Shown here one piece after another: positions 1-9,738 of a DNA stretch of 64,000 nucleotides; position 1 is the stretch's first letter, and every line of letters starts with the position of its first letter. Location of the stretch: positions 23,168,345 to 23,232,344 of the forward strand of contig CM063248.1 in assembly GCA_032158295.1 (NCBI GenBank). The letters run 5' to 3'. A model generated the notes under the pieces. The model ran no database searches. It worked only from the letters and a program-made list of their open reading frames with translations, and was not told the origin of the DNA. Source of the DNA: Pycnopodia helianthoides. Its lineage: Eukaryota > Echinodermata > Asteroidea > Forcipulatida > Asteriidae. The position numbers were made by a program, and so were the translations under genes.

Positions 1-184
1 GAGTTAGACTGGAAGTTACAAGAGAGACGTATATTTTAATTTTATTTTCTCAGATAATGTCACCCAAGGATAAAATTAACACATCTGAACCCAGCCTTCA
101 TGTAATTGCAGACATAAGGAATACAAGAACGAAACTTCAGCTTCCTCTGTATAAAAGATTACTTCTACAACTCTAGAACTTAAG

Positions 185-401
185 TTTCATAGAACTGCTA
201 AGCACAACAATTTGCTTAGCATGAAATTTCTTCCTTGATAAAAACATGGTTACCAACCAAATTTCCATGTGTCTTGTTACTGGTATTCAGCTGTTGTTTG
301 CTAATCCCGAAAATCACGTGTAAATTTGGTTGGTAATCCTGTTTTTATCAATGAAGAAATTTCATGCTAAGCAAATTGTTGTGCTTAGCAGCTCCATGAA
401 A
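185..401. mobile_element. Fold-back MITE with ~80-bp arms
   Basis: Arms 185-264 and 322-401 are near-perfect inverted repeats (for example TTGCTTAGCATGAAATTTCTT against AAGAAATTTCATGCTAAGCAA) separated by a 57-bp loop. The outer edge is TTTCATAGAACTGCTAAGCAC-like. A related element lies at 57454. Confidence 0.75.
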
Positions 402-552
402 TTGGGCCCAGGACTCCGTCGCGTTGTATGCAACAGAGGAGTCCTACCAGGGCTACCCCCAGCATGCAATGCATGTACCCATTTCTTGGGTAGATTACTT
501 CTACAACTCTAGAATTTAAGTTCTAGTTCTACTACTAAGGACAAAATAAAAC

Positions 553-824
553 TTATACAGCATTATGTAATTATTTACAAGATGTTCTGGCGCAATCTAC
601 AGCCAACCATGCCAAAAAACACTGGCAATACTTTTCTCTTAAAAATAAGTGTACTTGGTTCTTGTATGCGTTACACATGTCCCATCCAAAGGATAAAGCA
701 ATAATGGTTTAGTGTCTTGCTTAAGAAAACAAGTGTCAAGACCAAGACTACAACCCACACTCTGCTGATCAGAAACACCAGAGCTTGAGTCCAGTGTGCT
801 TGACCTCTCGGCCATGATATGCCA
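553..824 (-). mobile_element. tRNA-Leu-derived SINE
   Basis: Minus-strand copy whose head (about 740-824) resembles the better preserved copy at 28074 (CTCTGCTGATCAGAAACACCAGAG, ending in a GGCCATGA box-A region). The body includes the CTTGCTTAAG(A/G)A-ACACTTG motif. It is diverged. Confidence 0.65.
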
Positions 825-1044
825 GTCTTCTTCTGCAAGCGCAAGATGCATGCAGCAGGCAGTGTCGTTGGTGGTTGTATTGACTAATTGGAGATTAAAA
901 TAAAGAAATAATACGACCTGCAGGAATTTATAAATAAGGCTATTAAACGAGTAACTATTTGTACATGGCCTAATGTAGATGAACCAACAAGAGTTCCTCC
1001 AGCCAAGCAGCTGAAGATTCAAGCACCAGTATTGGCGTCTCGGC

Positions 1045-2856
1045 CCCAGCTGGAAGCATTGAGGCGGCCCCACCCCCCTCCTCTTCATCCTCCTCAGATC
1101 CACATGTACCTAGAACCACACTAGAGGCATTACAACAGCGTTGTGATAGCTACAAAGGCATTGTTGGATAAGGCAGCCACTGAAGGGAACGCCAGTAAAT
1201 GCCTGCAGTCTTGGAAGGACTACAAAGGTAAGAGTGTAAGTAGAATGTTGCTACATGTATAATGAATAATGCGCTTGGGTTGGCATAGTGGTATCTTTCC
1301 CCGCCTTCCATCTCAAGGACCCCATTTCAAATCACTCCAGGGGCACTATGTGGATCATAATGGGTTTTCATCCTCACCTGATTGCGTGAGTTTTCTCTGG
1401 AATAATTCTCTTAGGTTTTCTCTTGGCTAGTATGGGGTGATTAGGTTCCCTTTTAGATATGAGGGTCTGTTTCTATGGTGTAAAATTTTCAGAACTCCCC
1501 AAGTCAAATCTTACATGTACCTGTATGAAGCTGCTATTGTCACTAGATTAACATTCCATAGCTGTATACAATGTTTGTCAATGGGTTTTGAATGTCAAAA
1601 ATTCCTCATAAATCCATCTTTCTGTGATATAATTCAGCTCTCAACGTTGAACATTTCTGGAAACTTTCAACACAAATATTCAATACAAGGAAAGGGTATG
1701 GTCACCCCCTGATAATTTAAAATAGAATGGAAACATTAGATTTAGGAAATATTTTCTCTTCATTTTTTCTTATTGTGTGAAGTGTTATCAAGATGCTGTT
1801 ATGAAATAGAAAGCAGGCAGACGCCATGGACCTATATTCAAAACAATAATTGACAGTTCATCTAGTATCAGTGGCAGGCCTGGAATTTCATCTTTGAGAG
1901 GGCAAGTCCAAAGATTGGATTGCCCTTCCACGCGGTTTTTTTCTTGGGTCGGTCGGTCGATTTTTTAATTTTATTTTTTATTTTTTACTCAAGGTACATA
2001 TACATGTACATGTACATGCAGCTGTCACATGTTCTCTAGTGCATGCTCATGTGTAAACAATAATGTTACAAAGGTTTGTATTTTATTTCTGTGTTCTTTT
2101 TATTAAAATGTCCTGAAAATGTCCATGCACAAAATACACCAAGGCAAACTCGAGTCAAAGTACTAAAAATGTGCCGTGAAATATATACTGTTTATGATTG
2201 CCCTGTTTGTCATGTACCTGGCGAAAAAATATAATGAATTATGGTTAAAAAATATGTGTCTGTCATCTATATTTTAAACAAAGGGCAACCATATTTACCA
2301 TTTTGTAAGCATAAATATTCATGAAATCAAAATTCTGAAGTGAAAAAAAGGGAACCCCCCCCCCAAAAAAAAACGTGACCGAGATTTTGCTACTTTTACG
2401 GTCGGTCGGGAAAGGGCAATCCAACCAATTTTTTTTTTAGGTCTTATCTTTTTTGCAAAGGTTTCTTCAATTGGAAAATCATTAAGTCTATGGGGATATT
2501 TTAAAGGGGCACCAACGCCAAGACTAGGGGAACAGAGTACAGGGCACCCATGGTCTCAGTGTAATTCTAGGCCTGCAGTGACACAACAGCTATATATACA
2601 CATGTAGATATAAACATGTACATGTATATCATTATATCTATAGCAAAAGTTATTTATGTCATCACATTGACAGACGAATGTGAGACATTTGGGTTCAATT
2701 TGAAATATTTTTCTTTTTATCTTTGCAGCAAAGAAGCTCAGAATCTGAAGAACATGAGGGTTCTTGTTGAGAGAAAGAAACGGTTTAAGATGCTAGCCAT
2801 CAAAGCTAAGAAAGGGCGATACAGATGAAGCTACGAGATTTCTGAAAATAGCAAAG
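1045..2856 (+). pseudogene. CC2D1/lgd-like gene fragment (DM14 repeats), two exon-like pieces
   Basis: Two pieces resemble the DM14 repeats of CC2D1A/CC2D1B (Drosophila lethal giant discs), ESCRT-III-binding endosomal regulators. Piece A (about 1045-1227, donor GTAAGA) reads PRTTLEALQQRCDSYK and, after a one-base slip near 1154, DKAATEGNASK. Piece B (2729-2856, acceptor TTTGCAG, donor GTATAT) reads VLVERKKRFKMLAIKAKKG and, after a slip near 2809 (an extra G in GGGC), DTDEATRFLKIAK. Both fit the DM14 pattern of Gln/Arg, Tyr/Phe-Lys, small residues, Lys-Lys and Gly-Asp/Asn. Both slips add one base. The frames of A and B do not join cleanly, so this is either a decayed copy or the 3' part of a neighbouring gene with base errors. 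C2 domain and gene ends were not seen. Confidence 0.55.
1913..2427. mobile_element. Inverted-repeat element (~515 bp)
   Basis: GATTGGATTGCCCTTCC at the left and GGGAAAGGGCAATCCAACC at the right are inverted copies, with a GGTCGGTCGG-type motif just inside each. No coding sequence was found. It lies between the two CC2D1-like pieces. Confidence 0.5.
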
Positions 2857-2999
2857 GTATATTGTCTCATTATTACTGTTACTACTTTAATTCTCTCCAC
2901 AAGTTCAATAAAAATTTACACACAAAAGAGATCAAAAATAGATATGGAGAAGGCTAGACTGAGGAGGAAAATGTAAATTTTCCTATAACCTAAAGGTTC

Positions 3000-3760
3000 G
3001 TCAGTCTGCTGATTACAATATTTCTAAAAGGTACAGACACTCAATATACACAGGGAAAAAAGATAACAATTACGGTACAAAGATATAAACAATTAAAAAC
3101 TTTGAGTTGCGTAGAATCGAGGAGAAAGCTGTTGACTGCTGCTTTGAATAAAGAGATAGATGTCAAACAACGGATATCGATGGGCAATGAGTTCCACAAG
3201 GCAGGAACACTATGAAAAAAAGAATACTTTAAACTATTTTGTCAAGAAAAAGGAATTGTGAAATTAGGAAAAATCTTGAGGTTGGTTGATTTGAAACGAA
3301 GAGTTGTCAATGCTGGTGTGATTATAAAATATTTGATTAAAGAACGTAAGCTCATCAACTCTCTCCTTGATTCAAGCGATGTGAGATTTAGTAAAGTCAA
3401 CCTTTGTGAGTAATTCAGGTAGTCAGCCTGATTATGGTTAATTGAATTCTGTCTAAAAATGAATCTGGTAAAATCACGCTGGACCTTTTCTATATGATTT
3501 ATATTGCACTTTGTGGGGTGATTCCATACGGGACTGACATATTCAATAATCAGTCTACAGAGTGCTAGAAAAAGCTGGTATGAAAGCTTAGAATAACCAC
3601 AAGTTCTCTTAATGAAACCCAGTGTTTGTGTAGCTTTACAACAAATTGTATTGATATGAGTTAGCCATTTAAGATCTGATTGAATTGTTATTCCAAGATA
3701 CTTATGATCTGTAGTTATGAACGCATGGTCATCCAAGATACTATAATCATACAAAAATAA
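3000..3760 (-). mobile_element. Non-LTR retrotransposon fragment (C-terminal RT region)
   Basis: A minus-strand frame of 170 codons (3242-3754) reads YLGITIQSDLKWLTHINTIC, then KATQTLGFIKR, LCRLIIEYVSPVW and IEKVQRDFTRFIF. This is the region after the reverse-transcriptase catalytic core in Jockey/CR1-type LINEs. The YADD core and endonuclease are absent, so it is a truncated dead copy, as expected of 5'-truncated insertions. Confidence 0.85.
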
Positions 3761-3789
3761 TTGTGAAGGTCTCGGTCTCGGACACTCTG

Positions 3790-3862
3790 GTCTCGGTCTT
3801 GTTCTCGACTTGCTGGGTCTTGGTCTTGGTCTTGGTCTCGGTCTTGGTCTTGGTCTCGGGTG
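3790..3862. repeat. (TCTTGG/TCTCGG)n hexanucleotide repeat
   Basis: Alternating GGTCTTGGTCTCGG motifs. Open frames of Lys-Thr or Leu-Gly on either strand come from this repeat. Confidence 0.9.
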
Positions 3863-4339
3863 TACCAGTCTTGACTACAACACTGGTATGTTGCACAATG
3901 GTCAATGCATGGAGGTAGATATCCTCCATGGTCAGTGTAACCTTTCAGTGATGTCTCTTTTCTTAAACATCATTGTTTCCATAGGAATAGCTTGGTGATC
4001 AGTTTGATGCAAAATTTTCAGAGTGTGGACTGGCCTAGGGCGCTTCAATACCATTCTTTGATTGAGCTTAGAGCAGTTTTTTTGTCACACCCTGTTTTTC
4101 TAATATAAAATTGTGTACAGTTGTATAAAATTGTGTACAGTTGTACCAAGAAACACTTGAGTGATCACTCAGACTCTACACGCACCAGATAAATGTATGA
4201 GTAGGCAGTTCCGTCAACTGATATTTTGTATGCAAACATTTCCCCGCACGCACACACTCACTGGCCCCGAAAAAAAGAGCAAACATACTAAACCATAACT
4301 CACATTTTGTTTACCCCACAACCCCGAAACTTTATACAG

Positions 4340-4985
4340 CAGGCAAATTGTTGGGGTACCCCTCTGCTAGAACATAGGATTCTCACTGCCTCTAGCTACT
4401 GGGCAATCTTGGTGGTCTAGTTGATAAGACATCTACTCTAAAATGGCAAAGGTCATGGGCCCGAATCCCACGCGAGTATTCTGGATTTTTTTCAGGGAAC
4501 TCCGCAAAGTACTGAGAATTTAGTACTTTACGTAAATCGGGTGGGTGTAAAAACCAAATAATATTATTTATCCTAATGCAAATTTATCATCTATAAAATT
4601 GTTAGGGTACCCACTGCTAAAACATGGGATTCAAACTTCTTCTAGCTATCACGCAATCTCTGTGGTCTTGTTGATAAGACATTTGCTCTAGAATGGCAAA
4701 GATCGTGGGTTTTTATTCCATGGGACTAATTAATGTGGATTTTTTCACAGAACTCGGGAAAGTACTTTGTATACAGTGTTTTACAATCATCGGTGTTAGG
4801 GCTGTAAAACCAAATAATATTATTTTTTCCCAGATGCAAAATTATAATCTATAAAATTTTTGGGGTAGCCAATGCTAAAACATAGGATTCAAACTGCCCC
4901 TAGCTACAGGGCCATCTATGTGGTCTAGTTGATAAGAATTCTGCTCTAGAATGGCAAAGGTTGTAGTCTTGGTTCCAAGACCTTA
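4340..4985 (+). repeat. Three tandem tRNA-like SINE units of ~250 bp
   Basis: Similar blocks begin near 4346, 4599 and 4856 (GGGGTA(C/G)CC...TGCTA(G/A)AACATAGGATTC). Each contains GTGGTCTAGTTGATAAGA (box A) and a box-B-like GGTCATGGGCCCGAATCCCA. A related piece lies near 6745-6880. Confidence 0.6.
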
Positions 4986-4989
4986 GCAC

Positions 4990-7779
4990 TGAAATGGATC
5001 AATTCCAACAATGCAATGAAATGGATCAATTCCAACAACAGAAGGCGTCACTATCCTTGGTTTGATTTCTAGCTCCCACGAAGGTCTTGGGTATCTTGTA
5101 AAAGGGTGCTTAAGTGTTTCATTGTTTTTCCCCTGACTTTCCGGGGGAGCCAATCAACGATCAAGTTTGCACCTTTTTGTGAATTATTCATGAATCGCCA
5201 TGCGTTTATAACAGGGAACGCTGTCGTGAATAGTATTGTGGCAAAAAGTACCTTCTCGTCAGGAATTATAGGCCCAAGTGAATAAAATGCATTCTGAATA
5301 GAGCTTGACAATGGGTTTACCTTAAGTTTTGGACTGAACAATTCTATAGATTATTCTGGAATTGCTTATTTGTTTATAACAATATTTAACTTAGTCCTTG
5401 TTTGTTGAAGGTTTACAGGAACAGTGCAGGAATTGTTTAATAATGAGGAAGTTTATTTGAGATGCTTTCACAAGTAAAATGGAGTTCATTGGAGTTACAG
5501 GGAAAGTATACGTTTGGTAGCTATGTACTTTAAAACTAACCTGTGAAAAATTCATTTCAAAAGGTGGTCGAGTTTTTTAGATATCGCCGAAAATCTGGAG
5601 CGAATGTCAACGCAGGAAGAATAGTCCGTAATTGGAATACTCAATCTGATCGTTTTTGCAGTAACTTTTCACAGATTTAAATTTTGGGGGATAAAAACTA
5701 ATATCTTTTTCGATAACCACATTATTTTGATGTGAAATGTTTCTCAAAATGCTTTATACTATCAATTAAAAGTTGCTGTACTTCTAACCAAGTATAGTTT
5801 ATTGCCATTAATTTTAATAGTGATTACGATAACGCATTGTTGAAGCCATTATTATTATTGAACAAACATAGATTTCCACACTATGTACATGTACATTGTA
5901 CAGTAGTAGGCTGGCTACAGTACTTGCATAAAATGTATTACATTTATGAACTTTGACCTTGCAATAGGGAAACTGCATGTAGTCCATGCACAGGGCGCGC
6001 GGTATTTGAAACGCTCATTATATATGCAGCAAAATACGTACTGTTGAAAGTAGCATGTTGGAGTGATGACCATACGAACAGTACAAGATCCAAACAGTCT
6101 TGAGTTCACCTCTCTTTGTGAACACATATCAGTGAGTTAGGCCTACATAATGCAGTAAATTATCCCGCTACAGAAAATTAATATCATTGCTTCACAAAAA
6201 TCATCATCATGTAGGTGTAGTGCATGGTAGAATTGTTTCATTGCCAATAGTTTATTTTCAGGGCATGTCGGATGCTAGAATGCCGTATTAATTCAAATGC
6301 AAAGATAATCTTTTTTCAAATTACATGTTTGACATCGACAATGTACAAGATTCAAACGTCCAATAACAATGACCAACCGATAAACCTAATTCCGACTGCA
6401 AGCAATGCATATCATTTAGCTTGAATAATTTCATAATCACTTGCTAAATGCGTTGATAATGCGATAGAAGCCATATTATGGTGGTCAATCAAAACGAGAG
6501 TTCATGCGATGTAACACAGCTAGAATGCACAACACAAAATGTCAAGCTCTTCTCGACGACCCTGTGACCTTTCACATCTTGCAAGCTTGTCATTTAGTCA
6601 CTAATATGAATAAAACATGACTTGATGCTTCATTACCATAATTCGGCCACGCCCTCTAAAACAAGTTATTCAAGACGTCACTACAGCCAGTCGCCAAACT
6701 GCGACGAATTCAAGAAGAAAAGCGCGCCCTCTGTCGGGTTATCACGAGTTTGAGATAGTGACGTCTTTGACCAATACTACAAGATTGTGGGTTCGTATCC
6801 CACCCATGTAACATACCTGTGGATTTCACACAACTCTGAAAAGTACTGAAATGCTTTAGGCCAAATAAAAAAACAAAACAGTTGATCGTCCTTGCCCGCA
6901 TCCTTTTTTTAGGCTGCATCCTTTTTTTAGTTATTTTTTATTTTTTTCGTAAAAAAAAAAAGAATTTCTTTATTTATTAATTTTTTTGCCTGATATAGCT
7001 ATGCTTGGCAACAATAATGTACAACTACAATAATGTGAAATAAGCCTAATTACTGAATCAATGGGGTGCCCCAATTCGACCAGCGAAATGCGTGACGCGC
7101 GTTCACTTGACGTTCCACGATCATTCTTACATCATGTAGTGTTCCAACTCTTTGTTAAAGGGTCCACTCATAGGCCTGGCCGTGGGTGAGCTGCGAGATG
7201 GTCTTTGTGTGTGTGTTAATTCGCATCAAAAGCGAAATTCTTAAGCCTTGGTATGCACGGTCAGTCGGGGACGAAAAACGCATGCTATTTTGATGGCCTG
7301 TTTGAATTGAAATACTTGGGGAAAAAAAATAAATAAAAAATAAAAAAGTTCTCATCCTCCTCTTTTTAAAAAAATCAGGACGATCAACTGGTATTTTTTT
7401 TAATTTGGCCTTACATACATTGTAGGCCAGGGCTGTTGGAAGCGGTAGGGCCGATAGGGCCATACCAATATTTTCGTTTGTATTGGGGGTTTCGGTTTTT
7501 CCACCGAAACCACCTTTGTTTTCGTCGATATTTTATTATTTTTTTACTGTTATTATTCTTCTGTCGGAAATACTCTCATAGCATTTACACGTGAAATTTG
7601 TTATTGTTTGATCTCAGGAACTACAGTCTCAAAAAGACACAAACAATACATCATTTGAAAATCTTCAAATTAATTTTTGCACTTTGTTTTCTCCAACGAA
7701 TTCAAGGAAGGATACAATTAGTTAACTGATTCTGTAAAACTTTCCAATTTTTTTTAGTGAACTAAAACTGTGTAAATGC
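4990..7779. other. Intergenic AT-rich stretch, no gene recognised
   Basis: Short frames here (60-102 codons) are scattered and low-complexity. A tRNA-like SINE remnant lies at about 6745-6880 and poly-A/T runs near 6905-6985 and 7320-7400. The missing N-terminal dynein exons might be expected here, but I could not identify them. Confidence 0.6.
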
Positions 7780-8875
7780 TAAATCAGATCGTCATCATCT
7801 CTGGTGTGGTGTTCCTCAAGGTTCAGTATCTGGGCCTCTTGATTTTATAATGTTTAGAGCACCCTTACAAGACCTCATTGCTGCCCATGGTATTTCTAGT
7901 GTTGCTTATGCTGACGACACCCAGCTTTATGTTACATTTGATCCAGCTGATCGCGCTTCTGCCATTGCTAAAGTCGAATTTTGCATTCGGGATGTCGAAT
8001 CTTGGGCTTTGTCCAACAAACTCGTTCTGAACGACTCCAAGACTGAGATCTTATTTTTAAGATCTCGTTTCACAAAAAAAGATTTCTCCACCACCCTTAC
8101 ATATGGCCCAGTCTGTTATTGAACCATCTGAATTTGCCTGTAACCTCGGTGTAATTATGGATTCTTCATTGTGCTTGAGTAGACATGTTGCTAATGTTTG
8201 CAAATCAGCTCTCATGGCTATCAGAAAAATAGCACAGATTCGCCGCTACCTGGATGAAGCTACTTCTCTTCGTCTTGTTCACGCTTTCGTCACAATTAGA
8301 CTTGATTCCTGCAATTCTCTTTTGTATGGCCTCCCTGATAAAGATCTCGCTAAAATTCAACGTGTAGAAAACACTGCTGCTCGCCTTGTTTCTTGCTTGC
8401 CTCATTCTCACCATATCACACCAGTACTAATGAAATTGCATTGGCTCCCAGTTAAGTTTCGTACAATTTGTAAAATTCTTTTGTAAACTTTCAAAGCTCA
8501 AACATGTCAATCTCCTGCTTATTTATCTGAACTTGTTCACCATTATTCCCCTGCTAGGATTTTACGTTCATCTCAACAGTCATTGCTTACCACAACTACT
8601 AGGGCTTCTTCCATTTTTTATGGTCAAAGATCATTTTTTTACGCTGCTCCATTTCTTTGGAATAATCTTCCTGTGCATATTCGCCAGGCTAGTTCTTTAC
8701 ATTGTTTTAAGTCTCTTTTAAAAACTCATTTGTTTGAAGCTGCTTGTTTGTAATCTGCTTCTTGTAATGTTTCTTTCACTTATTGTATATTTTATTATTC
8801 TCTTTATGCGCTTAGAGGTTTTTGCATTAGGCGCTTTACAAATATCTTTATTATTATTATTGTTATTATTATTAT
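7780..8875 (+). mobile_element. CR1/L2-like LINE 3' fragment
   Basis: Plus-strand frames 7850-8122 and 8103-8486 contain the RT core YADDTQLYV and the downstream LDSCNSLLYGLPDKDLAKIQ, VENTAARLV and LHWLPVKFRT, then LPVHIRQASSLHCFKSLLKT near 8680-8735. Frameshifts and a missing 5' end show it is inactive. The 3' end is GGCGCTTTACAAAT followed by a (TTATTA)n tail at about 8845-8880. It ends just before dynein exon 1. Confidence 0.88.
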
Positions 8876-8914
8876 TATACCAACATCAAATATATATCCC
8901 ATGTCTCTCAATAG

Positions 8915-9738
8915 GTTTTGACTGAAAGTAAACAAATGCGCAAAGAAGCAGACAATATAGATCCTAGAGCTGAGCTGGAACACTGGAAGAAGCGTATGGA
9001 ATGTTTCAATTACCTCCTGGAACAGTTAAAGTGTCCTGATGTAAAGGCTGTACTTGGTGTTCTTCAGGCTGGTAAAAGTAGAGCCATCAAGGTTAGTACC
9101 CTCTTCATCTTTCAGTTTGTCCTCTGTTTGGATCAGCTTCAGTAAATGCATCAAAAACTCTCAAGTAACTTTGTTGTAATTGCACTGATTTTTCTTTTAA
9201 ATATTTACCCATCCCAACAAAACTTTTCTTGCAAATCCAATGTATTTTTGTCTCATGACATACAGTCTAGTTGTTCATCAACAATTAACATGTAAGGGAT
9301 TACTATCTGATTTTACCTCAACAGACATGGATGGATCTTGATCGACGCATCACAGATGCTGCCAACGAAGCTAAGGATAATGTGAAATTCTTGTACACTT
9401 TGGATAAATTTTGTGACCCATTGTATAACAGTGACCCTGTGAGTATTATTAAGTCATATTGTTCAGTGAAGTAGTTGTGAATTGCTCTAAAACATTCAGC
9501 CATCTCAATTTTCTCCAGACCTTTTTTCAGTGCATGAAAATAGACAACAAGAAATTCAGAAACTACTTTCTTTCTTAGACAGTTAGATTGATTAGTCTCG
9601 CTGATAAGTTAATTTTTTAGTATCATGCTTGCCTTGTGTAGATCTTTTATATTATGGTTGTATTTTTTGTATAATTCTGAGGTGTATTTATTTTAACTAC
9701 AGATTGGAATGATTGAAACTATTCCTGGATTGATCAAT
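8915..9738 (+). CDS. DNAH5: DNAH5 exons 1-3 seen: start of the dynein tail
   Basis: Exons 8915-9091, 9325-9438 and 9703-about 9738. All are phase 0, with acceptors ATAG, ACAG and ACAG and donors GTTAGT and GTGAGT. The translation starts inside the DHC_N1 tail with [20 protein letters not shown] and runs to a segment ending [11 protein letters not shown], all typical of the DNAH5/8 tail. The tail dimerises heavy chains and carries the intermediate-chain/light-chain module at the outer-doublet docking site. The upstream N-terminal residues (a few hundred in the family) were not found between 2860 and 8914. The third exon loses its similarity abruptly after the IN residues with no donor at that point, so its 3' end is a break rather than a splice site. 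Confidence 0.85.

Noticed and set aside
639..1103. 154-codon minus-strand frame
   Set aside because: It overlaps a SINE and the antisense of the CC2D1-like piece; composition is not protein-like.
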